A stretch of 26,726 bases of DNA from Trichomonas tenax (GCA_023091735.1 JALKBU010000719.1:1-26726); one strand, 5' to 3'. Positions 1-9,708 are shown, counted from the first letter of the stretch. Made by a program: numbers and translations. The notes: generated by a model from the letters alone, not told the origin.

Positions 1-145
1 TATTGACACTTTTCCATTTTTCCCGCGCAATCACGTCACTTTCCTTTATATTTGACATTCTGACTCTATATGTCAAACATAATTTACATGTCAGAAAAGC
101 ACGTTGTTCTATTTTGTCCCAGTCCCGTTCTCATGAATTATAAAT
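1..145. repeat. Left arm of long inverted repeat (partner at 26547-26683)
   Basis: Positions 1-129 match the reverse complement of 26558-26683 with about five substitutions and a few 1-2 base gaps. After a 5-base gap, 135-145 matches 26547-26557. The arm begins TATTGACACTTTTCC at the first base of the window, so its true outer end cannot be seen. It contains TTTACATGTCA (83-93), the promoter-like motif found before several genes here, pointing out of the window. Two readings fit: duplicated 5' regions of paralogous genes lying outside the interval, or terminal repeats of a large element. The first is preferred because no mobility gene lies between the arms. Confidence 0.85.
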
Positions 146-380
146 CAATCTTTGAAATTCTGACAATACGATGCTTTACAAAGGTTATATGCTAAAAATA
201 GAGAACAAATTAAAAGTCAATAATCTCATATAAGATTTAATTATAATTTTCCAATATTTTCAGATTAGTACCTATAGGATATAGAGTATATATATTAAAA
301 ATATGGAGGAAAATCATTATTAAGAAGAACTTTTAAAATCATTTTTAATTCGGCTTTGATAAGAATGAAATAAAAATATT

Positions 381-408
381 TTGACACGTAAATATATTTT
401 ACATGCCA
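381..408 (+). promoter_or_regulatory. Promoter-like motif pair upstream of the first ARM gene
   Basis: TTGACACGTAAAT (381-393) is followed by TTTACATGCCA (398-408), a reverse-oriented variant of the same element. The pair ends about 40 bases before the ATG at 447. The motif recurs before the genes starting at 5693, 6240 and 19996, which supports a regulatory role and supports 447 as the real start. Function is inferred from position and recurrence only. Confidence 0.4.
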
Positions 409-446
409 TAATTTTTATTATTGTTCCTTTTTGTTTGTTTCTTAAG

Positions 447-1866
447 ATGGAAGATTTCAAAGAAAAACATGAAATGGATGGAGATAAAGTCAACAGAAAC
501 AAGATAGAGATTATAGGGCATTCAGTTTCATCCTTTTTTCATTAATGAAAATCCTGGTTCTTCAAATGAAGCAAACACAGCTCACCAGTCATTAGAAGAT
601 GAAGCTAATCATATTGATATCAGTTATAAGCAATTATATGGCTTACTAGAAAATTATGAAAATTTAAATTTCGACAAAGAGTTAGAAATATATCATATCA
701 TTGAATACCTACAAAGGCATGAACAAACGATAGACATTCAAGATTTTAATGTTCCAAATTTAATTTTCCAAAAAATAATTCATGATCAAGACATATATAC
801 ATTGAAAATCAGATTGATAGCTCTTAGCATTTGCAGTGGAATCTGCCCAGAACAAATATACGCATATCATTTTTTATTTGTTATAAATATCCTTCAACAC
901 CCAGAAATATGCAACAATATCGATCTACTTTCAGCAGCAGTTAATTATTTGACGATTATTCTCAATAAAGACAATTATACATTAATTCCTGAAGAGGTTT
1001 ATTTGATGTTTTATCAAACGCTGCAAAATGTACAAAACGAGTTTATTATAACATGCATTTTTACTTTTACATCGAAGTTAATCGATATTATACCAGAAAT
1101 AACAGAACAAAATGAAGTTATTGTGCATTTTATTCATACTATATTATTAATAAATCAACGAGAATTACTCAAAACAAAAGTTGATATTTTCTTGACACTA
1201 TTGAAGAAGGATACAGGAAAAAGATATATACAGCATTTCAGGGACTTCATAGAGAGCCTCAATGAGTACGGAGAGGAATCTTTTTCATTGATATTTCAGA
1301 TCATCACATTAACAGAATGTTTTGATCTCATAACAGAACAAATTCTTAATTCGATATTTGATTGTTTAGCAGTTCACTTAGAAGACTATCAATTGATGAT
1401 TGAGCTGTTTTCAATGCTAAATATTCTCTTGTCGAAAAATCAGTCTCAATTTTTTGAGATGTTTATAGACCCCAAAGAAGATCTTTGTATATTAATCAAC
1501 GCAATTTCAATCTTATTATGTTCATCAGAATTTTCATTAATTTCTATCGTTGGACGTTTCTTTGTAATCATATTTTTATATTATCCTCAAATATATCTTT
1601 ATAACGAATTATGCTATAATTCACTCTTCAAAAGATTATCTGAACTCGAATCAGAAACAAACATCATTTTAATTCATGCACTAGATTCTATTTATAATTT
1701 CTTACAAGAAGGAGGTGAAGAGCAATTGAATATGTTTCAACAAAATATTCTCGAAATGGAAATAATCCAAAACTTGGACGATTATTTAGATGCAATAAAT
1801 GATAAAGACACAATAAATGATTGCAGCTCAATTCTTGAAAAGCTTTCACCTATAGAAGAAAAATAA
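447..1866 (+). CDS. ARM/HEAT-like helical repeat protein with an apparent frameshift
   Basis: The long open frame has no ATG near its beginning (the frame is open from 517). An ATG at 447 opens a second frame (MEDFKEKHEMDG...) that stops just after a run of six T (534-539). Reading one T fewer joins the two frames into about 472 codons. The protein is almost entirely amphipathic helices of about 40 residues rich in Leu, Ile and Phe, as in armadillo or HEAT solenoids, with an acidic Asn/Ser-rich N-terminal stretch and an acidic C-terminus. No catalytic motif is visible; ARM proteins usually act as binding scaffolds or transport adaptors. It ends against the decayed gene on the other strand. 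The frameshift may be a sequence error or a real lesion. Confidence 0.6.
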
Positions 1867-2758
1867 TGAGAGCAAAATCCGAATAAATGAAATGAGAATC
1901 ATAAAACTTATGATTTAAAATTGTTTCTTCTTCAACAAACCACGGATAGGAAAAGTTTATGATATAAGTACCGTAATAAGGAACATTAGAATCATAATTG
2001 ACATTAAATGAGTTATCATTGAAAACACAATTCTCAATTGATTTGAATCCTGCTCCACCAAAATATTGAAAAACATTTCGAACAACAATTCGATAAACTC
2101 ATTTTCTTACTTCCACGCATAATATAGCCTGATGCAGAAGTACCTTTACAATCAACAATATTAATATGGTGTAAATTCGAGTATACTTGAGTAAAGAAAA
2201 CACCTAAAGATGTGATTGTATGATTGATGGAGTTTATAAAGCTTATTTCAGCTTCATACGAAGATTGGTCAAAGTAACCATATCCAGACATACTGACAAT
2301 AACATTTGTAACATTAGTGTATTTATTCCTTATTCTTCCACCAAAAAAGCCCATCATATCACCTGATATATGGTCATCATTGACGTCTGTGATTGATGAA
2401 AATTCCATTCCATGCGTTATATTTGCAGATGATGGGATAAGTATAATTCCATAATTACAAATTCTCGTTGCTCTACATTTTATAGCGCAAATGTGACTTT
2501 GAAATATATCACCTGCGTATACACCTATACATGGACAGTTATCTGTTATAATATGAAAGAAAGTTAATGTCTTTAAATAAATTCTGTTCGAATATGACTG
2601 AAAATTAATTGCAGAACAATTTAAGTAAAATTGCATTTCGTCACATAATAGTTACCAGGTGATTTAATAGGCTTATTTGAAGTATATTTGGAAAACGAAT
2701 AGTCTTCAAAGAAAGATATTACAGGAATTCAGTTCTATTTTATGACAATTTTTTTCAT
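1867..2758 (-). pseudogene. Decayed beta-helix (Pmp-like) surface protein gene
   Basis: The longest intact piece is 2034-2636, but homology-like sequence continues in other frames on both sides. Upstream (about 2636-2730) another frame reads ...KSPGNYYVTKCNF; downstream (about 1900-2068) another reads FGGAGFKSIENCVFNDNSFN. The joins fall near 2627-2632 and in the A-run at 2069-2073. Short beta-strand repeats with F/V-x-x-N/C turns and Gly-Gly patches suggest a right-handed beta-helix surface protein related to the intact gene at 22372-23565. The anchor segment is not seen, so the 3' end appears lost at the junction with the ARM gene. The 5' limit (ATG at 2758-2756) is uncertain. Confidence 0.5.
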
Positions 2759-2825
2759 GATCGTTCAAAGTAATGATAAATATTTAAGAAACAAATATAA
2801 TATTTTAGAAAGTAAAGAAATAAGA

Positions 2826-5693
2826 TTAGAAGTGACCGGTATTTTCATTTGTACTTGATTGGGCTTTAATGAGATATTCTCCAAGGAAAGTGCTTTCGGA
2901 TAACTTAGTGAAATACAAAAGCATTGGTGCTCCATTTCCTGGCAATTCTTTTGGCTGTGAATCAATTAATCTCTGATGAAGTTCTCCAGTCTTCCTAAAA
3001 TAATGGAATTCCTGGAGATCCTTGAGCTGCAATTTAAGATTAAGCGATTTCGTTGCCATCGAAAGCTTGTCGCATAACTCAGGACCACCGGGACAGTCGC
3101 GGATGAGAGATTCATCTTCTTCAAAGTGAATAAATTTCTTCGCATATTCAGTATCATATTGAGATATTTGGGAGCTGATCATAACAGCTATTTTAGCGAA
3201 AACAACAAAAGATTCACTGTAATTTCGATTTGTTGAAAGATCTGAATATCTAAATGTAACTTTTTGCTTCATGAACTCAGCAGTAAAGAACTCAGACTCC
3301 ATTAAGAAGAGAGACGTATTCAATGCATACATAATCAATTGACTGTTCTGGTTTACAGCATCGTTAAGAAGTTCTCCTATCTTTTTAACAATAGCCTCGT
3401 AGAACTTCTCATCAACTGTACAAACAACTTTGCGAATAATTGGATCTGCGTGAGGAATCAAGGAAATGTCCATATTGCACAAACAACAAATTATATTTAA
3501 CACAAGGAATGGAATCTGTCCGTATTCTTTCGTCTTATCATATTGCAAAAGATGTGTTAACATTTCCATGAATCTGGAATTTAATTTCGAGAATAGAATT
3601 GCTGTCTTTGTTATAGGATAGCTTGATAATTTTGCGATAACATTCAAGATTCTGGAGAACTTTCGGACTTCACTTGGTTCTTTAAGCATAACATTATATT
3701 GCTGGTGAATGTATTCGAATATTGGATTTGTGAGCCTTGGAACTTTGGTAGCTGATAAATGAGAAGACAATTTCGTGATAATGTAGAAGCAAACGTTGTT
3801 GATATAAGGACTCTCTGATTGAAGCAAGTTCATAATCCAGCTAACAATTTTATCCGTAACAATGCTGACTGAGAAAAGTTCGTTGAGGCAGTCATCAACA
3901 GTATAATCGAGTGTATCTGCTAGTAAAAGAAGCAGTGGGAAGCGTAAAGATGCGTATTCATGGAAACAAAGGAGAACAGCAAACTTGATAATGTGATTTC
4001 TTATTGGTTTGATAGCATTTGCAATTCTCATTCTTTCCACGTAGTTCGCTGACGAAAGAGTTGTGTATTCTTGTATCTTTGTGATTGTTGGCTCAGATGA
4101 TAAAGCAATTGAGTCATAAATAGACAATATCAGAGGTACGTGTAATTGCAAAGCTTTGTTTTCATGGAGGTCTTGAATACGGCTTAGAAGACAGATATAG
4201 GAGGCGCATAAATGATTGAATGTTGGAACAATTTGGAATTCTTTGAATGTTCTTCCAGACTTCAATGTTCGAATTATAAAGTCTGCAACAACCGAAAGGA
4301 AATTCTCGCTTTGGAAAAAGTCGCTTTGTAATAATCTGTGAACTTCATATATAGCAAGCTTTAAGAGACCATCAGTTGATCTTGTTAACGCGAATATATC
4401 TGATTCTGGTCTTATCGCTGGTGATCTTATGCACAGCAATTGCCTACACGTGTTGATTATATTCATTTCATGTGTTGAAGCAAACAGCGAATGAATCCTT
4501 GGTCCGAAGTTGAGAACTTGCTCAAGACTGACCATAATTTCTGTATAATTATCACGGAAAACGTTAAGATAAAGAATTGCAGCATTTGTATTATTTGTAA
4601 TGAGTGAATCTAAAGCGATTATTTTGATTCTATATTTCTCGAATTTAGTCATTGTATATAAGGCGCGAGTGACTGCATGCTGACCGATTTGATTTTTAGA
4701 TGCAACAGCGCGAAGACACGCAATATAAATATCATTGTTTGCACCATCTGGTTCGAGTTGATTTAAATATGAAAAGGCGAACATTAATGCTGTTACGTTT
4801 TCTGCAGCAACGGAGTAATTGCACTGATCTGGATGCTTCAAGTAGAAAATGTGACTTGGAAAAAGATCGCGTTTCAAATTTGGACAACGAGCAAAATATT
4901 CACATAATCTTTGCCACTTTGAGTCAATTAAACACTCAGGATAGAAAGCTGCTAAGCTGCAAAGAAGTGCAGATAAATAAATTGAACATTCGAGCAATTC
5001 AATTTGATTATTTAATTTTCTGCCAAATACTTCTCTGCACGCTAAAAACAATGGATCAACGAGCGATTGGCAGAGAAGGGGAATGATTATTCCGCAATAT
5101 GGAGAATCATAAATTTCTTGTAATAATGAAGGAATCGCTTTAACACAATTTGAAACCAAATTTCCACGCTCCATCTGGCTCTTCAAATGATACGTTAATG
5201 TATGGCATCTGAGAGCTTTTGTAAAAATCGATTTCGAATTTATTGAGTTAAATAGCTGAATAATCTTGTTTCCTGTATCTGAAAACAATTGGCTATCTGG
5301 TAATCGAAGAACGAAGATAATTAGAAGAGATTGTAAAACATTTAGATATTCTGAATCTGTTTCTTTGATTTTTGTACAAAAGGCGACGAGCGCATCCACG
5401 CTGAGTTTCGCAAAATCAATAAAATCAAACGAAATGACTGAATCAGATAAACAAAATAATTTCCTCGCTAATTTCAGTGATTTGATTCTTTCGATGGTGA
5501 TATTTTCTGTCAGCATATTTTTAAATATGTTTATTAGTATTTCGGGATCACTTCCTAAGTTTATTGGAATATCATCAACGGTTTTATCTGCAAATTGGGG
5601 TATTCCGTTCAATATCTGCATTTCCAGCTTCAATTTATCTTCCTTTTTGATGTTTGGTAAAGGAATAGAAAGGAATTCGCGGAATCCGCCCAT
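2826..5693 (-). CDS. Large HEAT/ARM-like protein, 955 aa, unrecognised
   Basis: This is a single uninterrupted frame from an ATG at 5693. A TTTACATGTCA promoter-like element lies 25 bases upstream (5718-5729). The sequence is helical throughout, with repeated hydrophobic helix pairs typical of a HEAT or armadillo solenoid, from about residue 40 to 860. The C-terminal 90 residues are less repetitive and contain CPGGPELCDKL and a terminal Ser/Asn-rich tail. There is no signal peptide, membrane segment or catalytic motif. A scaffold or adaptor role is only an inference from the fold. Large centriolar or cytoskeletal ARM proteins are possible relatives, but I do not recognise the family. Confidence 0.85.
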   Translation of the reverse strand: MGGFREFLSIPLPNIKKEDKLKLEMQILNGIPQFADKTVDDIPINLGSDPEILINIFKNMLTENITIERIKSLKLARKLFCLSDSVISFDFIDFAKLSVDALVAFCTKIKETDSEYLNVLQSLLIIFVLRLPDSQLFSDTGNKIIQLFNSINSKSIFTKALRCHTLTYHLKSQMERGNLVSNCVKAIPSLLQEIYDSPYCGIIIPLLCQSLVDPLFLACREVFGRKLNNQIELLECSIYLSALLCSLAAFYPECLIDSKWQRLCEYFARCPNLKRDLFPSHIFYLKHPDQCNYSVAAENVTALMFAFSYLNQLEPDGANNDIYIACLRAVASKNQIGQHAVTRALYTMTKFEKYRIKIIALDSLITNNTNAAILYLNVFRDNYTEIMVSLEQVLNFGPRIHSLFASTHEMNIINTCRQLLCIRSPAIRPESDIFALTRSTDGLLKLAIYEVHRLLQSDFFQSENFLSVVADFIIRTLKSGRTFKEFQIVPTFNHLCASYICLLSRIQDLHENKALQLHVPLILSIYDSIALSSEPTITKIQEYTTLSSANYVERMRIANAIKPIRNHIIKFAVLLCFHEYASLRFPLLLLLADTLDYTVDDCLNELFSVSIVTDKIVSWIMNLLQSESPYINNVCFYIITKLSSHLSATKVPRLTNPIFEYIHQQYNVMLKEPSEVRKFSRILNVIAKLSSYPITKTAILFSKLNSRFMEMLTHLLQYDKTKEYGQIPFLVLNIICCLCNMDISLIPHADPIIRKVVCTVDEKFYEAIVKKIGELLNDAVNQNSQLIMYALNTSLFLMESEFFTAEFMKQKVTFRYSDLSTNRNYSESFVVFAKIAVMISSQISQYDTEYAKKFIHFEEDESLIRDCPGGPELCDKLSMATKSLNLKLQLKDLQEFHYFRKTGELHQRLIDSQPKELPGNGAPMLLYFTKLSESTFLGEYLIKAQSSTNENTGHF

Positions 5694-5717
5694 TAACAGA
5701 GAAAATCTACCACTTCA

Positions 5718-5729
5718 TTTACATGTCAG
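5718..5729 (-). promoter_or_regulatory. TGACATGTAAA element before the 955-aa gene
   Basis: Read on the minus strand this is CTGACATGTAAA, ending 25 bases before the ATG at 5693. It matches the elements at 6181-6192, 83-93 and 26611-26623. It probably lies at or near the transcription start; this is inferred from spacing. Confidence 0.45.
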
Positions 5730-5754
5730 AAAAATACTAGAAATTGACAAATAA

Positions 5755-6180
5755 ATTCATCATTTTGTCAAAATCATATTTCACATCAGGCAACATGTTA
5801 TCATATATGCATAGCTATTGATTAAGGGTTTTCAGGGTATAGATTAAAAGATTCAATAATTCTAATAAGTTGATTGCCATTTTGTTATATTGCCAATTAC
5901 GAGGGTTTTCATTCTTACATAACTTATTATTCCTTAATGTGATCATTGATTTGGAGCATCTGATATAAAGACTAACACATAAAAAATCATTGCAACCTAA
6001 TAATGCCGATGAAAATCCTTTCATCTTGAATCATGTACATGTTTAATACAAGAATAAAATTATATACTGAAACAATTGGTTTTAGAAGAAATGATATATG
6101 CATGCCTACAGCTGTAAGTTTTTCAGCATTATAGGAGCAATAACAACAAATATTTATATCAAAAATGATTTAAATAGTTT
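5755..6180. other. Intergenic region, no supported gene
   Basis: This AT-rich stretch separates two divergent ARM-type genes. A 69-codon minus-strand frame (5815-6024) has no recognisable domain and no motif at its start. The string ACTAACACAT at 5971 resembles a trichomonad intron 3' consensus but lacks the terminal AG and a nearby 5' splice site. Confidence 0.5.
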
Positions 6181-6212
6181 TTGACATGTAAAAAGTTTTT
6201 TGACTTGTAAAA
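6181..6212 (+). promoter_or_regulatory. Tandem TTGACATGTAAA elements before the ARM gene
   Basis: TTGACATGTAAA (6181-6192) is followed by TTGACTTGTAAA (6200-6211), about 28-59 bases before the ATG at 6240. This is the clearest tandem example of the motif in the window, and the orientation is the same as that of the gene. Confidence 0.5.
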
Positions 6213-6239
6213 GTTAATTTAACGTTTTTTTTTAGAATT

Positions 6240-7220
6240 ATGGAAGCTCATGTGACAACTGCTTCAATTAATGCATATATATTAAAAACAGGAAGCGAGA
6301 AATGTGTTTCATTGTCCAGAAATACGTTGGTGGAGATGATTGAGACATATAATGAAATTTATTTCGATCTTGATGAAGAACTTTTTATAAATGATCCAAA
6401 TCCTGACAATCCACAACTAGTAATCGACGTTCTATTGCTCGTTAAATCTCCTTATACACCACATATCGATTTCTTCAAAGTTGGCGCTCGTTATTTAAGA
6501 ATTTTATCTCGAAAGCCAGCAAATTATCAATATTTCGATGCTTCATGTCACAGATTGATGAAGTTGTTACTTTCCATCCACGATAACGCTCTCAGTATTG
6601 AAACGTGCCATATTTTGCTTCGAATTTTATCACATTTACCATATATAAGGACAGTTTTGAAGGATCCAGAGGCATTCTTCCAGTCGCTTTACTTATGTCT
6701 TCAGAGTCAAGAGGACAATCTCGCAGTTGCTGCCGCTGCAGCTTTTCAATCTTTCGCTTATCATCAACCAGGAAAAACATATATCTGCAACAAAGGCGTC
6801 CACGTTAAGGCACTTTCATTAATGCTCGAAAGACCAATAACATCACCACTTTTTGAAAGATTGCTCGGTTTCTTGAATAACATGAGCAGTGAAGTTGTTG
6901 TCGTTAGGAGTATCAGAGAAAGTGGAACAATCACAGAAGTTATTGAGGCACTCTCTTTGAAGCCAATCACAGATTTGACTGTTGACGCTGCTGGTGTTGT
7001 TCAAAACATTGCAAGAGAGGAAGAATCAAGAAAGAGACTTCTTGAAGGCGGTGTTATTGACGCTCTCCTTAATCTCACTGTGTCTGATAATCTTCAGGCA
7101 CAAGTTAGAGCTGTTGGCGCAATTATTAATATTTTAGGTCCACAATGCGATGATTTGAATACCCTCAAACAGGCTCTTTCTCGCATGATTGCATTATCAG
7201 CTCTTGGAAGAGCTTTGTAA
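6240..7220 (+). CDS. Armadillo-repeat protein, 326 aa
   Basis: The ATG at 6240 follows a tandem TTGACATGTAAA pair. The N-terminal 130 residues are helical without a clear match. From about residue 150 to 315 ARM-like units are visible, for example EDNLAVAAAAAFQSFAY, VDAAGVVQNIAREEESR and LLEGGVIDALLNLTVSDN, with the Gly-Val-Ile-x-x-Leu helix 3 signature of armadillo repeats. There is no signal peptide or membrane segment, so a cytosolic or nuclear binding protein is likely. The frame is intact and ends with alternating Leu/Ala helices. The specific partner is unknown. The ARM style resembles the N-terminal part of the kinase fusion at 23618-26224. Confidence 0.85.
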   Translation: MEAHVTTASINAYILKTGSEKCVSLSRNTLVEMIETYNEIYFDLDEELFINDPNPDNPQLVIDVLLLVKSPYTPHIDFFKVGARYLRILSRKPANYQYFDASCHRLMKLLLSIHDNALSIETCHILLRILSHLPYIRTVLKDPEAFFQSLYLCLQSQEDNLAVAAAAAFQSFAYHQPGKTYICNKGVHVKALSLMLERPITSPLFERLLGFLNNMSSEVVVVRSIRESGTITEVIEALSLKPITDLTVDAAGVVQNIAREEESRKRLLEGGVIDALLNLTVSDNLQAQVRAVGAIINILGPQCDDLNTLKQALSRMIALSALGRAL

Positions 7221-7742
7221 TTGGAAATAAAATGTTTGTAATTTAATTAACAAATATATTCATTAATATTTGAATCATTAATTAGCATATAATAATTAAA
7301 CATTAAGCATGATATTCTCAATGGAAAATATAAAAAGAATTAACACAAATATTTGAAATTTCGATATTATCAAATAAATTAAAGTTGTTTTCATATCGAA
7401 TTAATTTAATTCTATTCATTTGTGAAGATATAAAAATATGAGTCTCTGAACACATATATTTAGAAAAAATTACTATTTTGCTCGTTTATTTTTTAAAAGA
7501 CCATAGTTGAATTACATTTAAAGAATGCACCGAAATATAATATATGACATCGAAAGGTTTCACCTTTTTAAATGTGATTTGCGATAAATTTTTCAATAAA
7601 TTTGTCTTTTTGTGATTTTGATGTAATGGAATGATAGAATGGTCTAAAGATGTTATAATAATTGAAAAATTTTTACTTTATAAGAAAGATTTTCCAGCAA
7701 TTTTTTGGATTTTCTTTTTATACGTTTAAAAAATAACAAAAA
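7221..7742. other. Intergenic region upstream of cyclin
   Basis: About 520 bases of very AT-rich sequence between two plus-strand genes. No open frame, RNA gene or clear copy of the TGACATGTAAA element was seen. A T-rich tract directly precedes the cyclin ATG. It should hold the cyclin promoter, but I cannot point to a site. Confidence 0.5.
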
Positions 7743-8756
7743 ATGAACCAGAGGCCGGCTCTCGGTCTTATTCAGCCAGCAAGAGCTACACGTACATCAT
7801 CCAACGGTATCCATCCAGCGAGATATACCGAATCTGGCCACATTTCTACAGCCAGAGTCCCGCTGGGCGAAATTCGATCTCGTGTGGGATCAATTTTCAA
7901 TGCTAAGCAGCCAATTGTTGAAAAAGGAGTTTCCAGTGTCAAGATTCTTACAGAAGTAGGAAATTCGAAAAACGCACAAGACTGCATCGAATATGATCTT
8001 GAAATATACAATTTCATGAAAAGTGTCGAAGCAATCAATCTGCCACAGCCAACAGTATTCGAAAACCAATCTAATATCACTCCAAAGATGAGATCTACAC
8101 TCATTGATTGGATTGTTGATGTTCACAAAAAGCTTAACATGCATACAGACACACTTTATTACACAGTAGCGTACATAGACAGATACTTGATGGAGAGAGA
8201 TCTCGATAAAAGCAAATTCCAGTTATTAGGATCTGCAGCGATCCTTCTTGCAGCTAAGACTGAGGAGATATATCCACCAAAGTGTGAAAAGCTTGTGCAC
8301 TTTGCTGGTGACTCCTTTAGTGTCGTTGGTTTGCTCAGAATGGAAAATTCATTGTTAAACGTACTTGAATTTTCAACAACACCAATTGTAGCTTCACAGT
8401 TCCTTCGCAGATTCTTGATTCTTTTCAATACCGATGTGAAGATGAACAGATTCGCACATTATGTTAATGAATCAATTTTGCTCGATCATGAGTTCCTCGG
8501 CATTAATCCATCAAAGATTGCATCAGCAGTACTGTGCTACACAATGTATGTTACAAATAATGCATCAATGTGGACGAAAGATGTAGAAAAGCAGTTAACA
8601 TTCACAAGAGAAGATTTAACTCCAGTTATGAATATGATCCATCTTTCTCTTCAGACGACTGCGGCTTCTAGGTATCAGGCAATCAGAAAAAAATATGCTA
8701 CAGCTCCAAACGAGTTTGTTAGTACAATTGAACTACCAAAAGATTTGTTATTTTAA
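7743..8756 (+). CDS. Mitotic-type (A/B-like) cyclin
   Basis: The protein is 337 aa, a normal size for a short A/B cyclin. The N-terminus holds two destruction-box-like motifs of the RxxLxxI type, RPALGLI (residues 4-10) and RVPLGEI (38-44). Such boxes direct APC/C-dependent degradation at mitosis exit in known cyclins. The cyclin box starts near residue 113; MRSTLIDW (116-123) corresponds to the MRAIL-type hydrophobic patch. AAKTEEIYPP (170-179) and RMENSLL (199-205) supply the expected Lys172 and Glu201, spaced 29 residues as in the CDK-binding pair of cyclin A. A second, C-terminal cyclin fold spans about 225-320. It should activate a CDK1-like kinase. The frame is intact; the 3' side abuts a fold-back element. 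Confidence 0.95.
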   Translation: MNQRPALGLIQPARATRTSSNGIHPARYTESGHISTARVPLGEIRSRVGSIFNAKQPIVEKGVSSVKILTEVGNSKNAQDCIEYDLEIYNFMKSVEAINLPQPTVFENQSNITPKMRSTLIDWIVDVHKKLNMHTDTLYYTVAYIDRYLMERDLDKSKFQLLGSAAILLAAKTEEIYPPKCEKLVHFAGDSFSVVGLLRMENSLLNVLEFSTTPIVASQFLRRFLILFNTDVKMNRFAHYVNESILLDHEFLGINPSKIASAVLCYTMYVTNNASMWTKDVEKQLTFTREDLTPVMNMIHLSLQTTAASRYQAIRKKYATAPNEFVSTIELPKDLLF

Positions 8757-8941
8757 TCATCTATAAAAATATAATATTGCTTAACTTCAAAACATTATTT
8801 TCCTGTATTTCAGCTTGAACTCAACACTAATTTATTATAAATACAAGAAGAAATATCAATGAAGAGTTATCATCAATCTCAAGAATACTGATTATTCAAT
8901 CTTAAAAATAATACGCATGAAATAAAAAGTTGGGCACTTTT

Positions 8942-9614
8942 AAAAAATCGTTCATTTTCGGAAAATGACTTATAACGCCTCCCATGCTCGGATTCATTTG
9001 TTCAGCCTCCGGCTTAATATAAAACATGTCTATTCCTCATATTATGATATTGTTTATTTATCGATATATCGCATATTATATCTGAATTCAGATCAATTGC
9101 ATTCAAGAAACACGCATTTACTCAATAACAGTTTAGCCTATATTCTCGCCTATATATAGATATTATATATCTTAATACTAAATATGTTATTCTCGATGAA
9201 AAATATCTGATATGAATCACATAACTTTAATTTTAAGTTGTTTTTCTAAAACAAGCATAATATTTGGATACAAGTTAACTATAGTTTGCGCGCCTAAATT
9301 TGAAAGGATAAGCAAATTGAATAAACACAAAATGAAGACTACTATTTTTTTTTTGCAATATCAATACCTATAGTTAACTATTAAGACATATAATATCTAT
9401 ATATAGGCGAGAATATAGGCTAAACTGTTATTGAGTAAATGCGTGTTTCTTGAATGCAATTGATCTGAATTCAGATATAATATGCGATATATCGATAAAT
9501 AAACAATATCATAATATGAGGAATAGACATGTTTTATATTAAACCGGAGGCTGAACAAATGATTCTGAGCATGGGAGGCGTTATAAGTCATTTTCCGAAA
9601 ATGAACAATTTTTT
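8942..9614. mobile_element. Fold-back element with 236-bp inverted arms
   Basis: 8942-9177 is the reverse complement of 9379-9614 with five mismatches in 236 bases (about 98%), separated by 201 bases. Each arm also carries small palindromes, for example CATTTTCGGAAAATG near its outer end, and TGAATTCA plus a TCGATATATCGA core inside. Near-identity of the arms implies a recent origin or ongoing conversion. The element sits in the 3' intergenic space between the convergent cyclin and SET genes. No transposase is present, and no clear target-site duplication was found at the arm ends, so it could be a non-autonomous fold-back/MITE-like insertion or a local inverted duplication. A transcript would form a very long hairpin. 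Confidence 0.8.
9274..9378. repeat. Inner inverted repeat in fold-back loop
   Basis: Within the loop, GTTAACTATAG (9274-9284) is exactly inverted at 9368-9378 (CTATAGTTAAC), directly abutting the right arm. The 105-base unit between them may be a nested small element or part of the loop structure. It has no open frame. Confidence 0.5.
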
Positions 9615-9708
9615 TGATGTTACCGATAAAGGATGGGAAGAATATGTGTTTATTCCTTTAGATTTACCTGTAATAGATGCTTTAATCAGTGCAAGCAATC
9701 GTGTCTAA
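9529..9708 (+). pseudogene. Short coding remnant crossing the fold-back right arm
   Basis: A 59-codon frame starts at an ATG inside the right arm (MFYIKPEAEQM...) and continues past the arm end into unique sequence (...DKGWEEYVFIPLDLPVIDA...) before its stop. Its composition is protein-like, unlike most of the intergenic DNA. In the left arm the same frame, read on the minus strand, also passes out of the arm (...FPKMNDFLKVPNF). This suggests that the arms include part of an older coding sequence. I do not recognise the family; it could be a C-terminal gene fragment captured by the inverted duplication. Confidence 0.35.

Noticed and set aside
5971..5982. Possible intron 3' site (ACTAACACAT)
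   Set aside because: Lacks the terminal AG and has no matching 5' splice site; lies between genes.
5815..6024. 69-codon minus-strand frame
   Set aside because: No recognisable domain, no motif at its start, composition like surrounding intergenic DNA.
8965..9591. Two mirror-image 64-codon frames, one in each fold-back arm
   Set aside because: They exist in both arms because the arms are inverted copies; no domain, and the protein-like reading is in the opposite direction.
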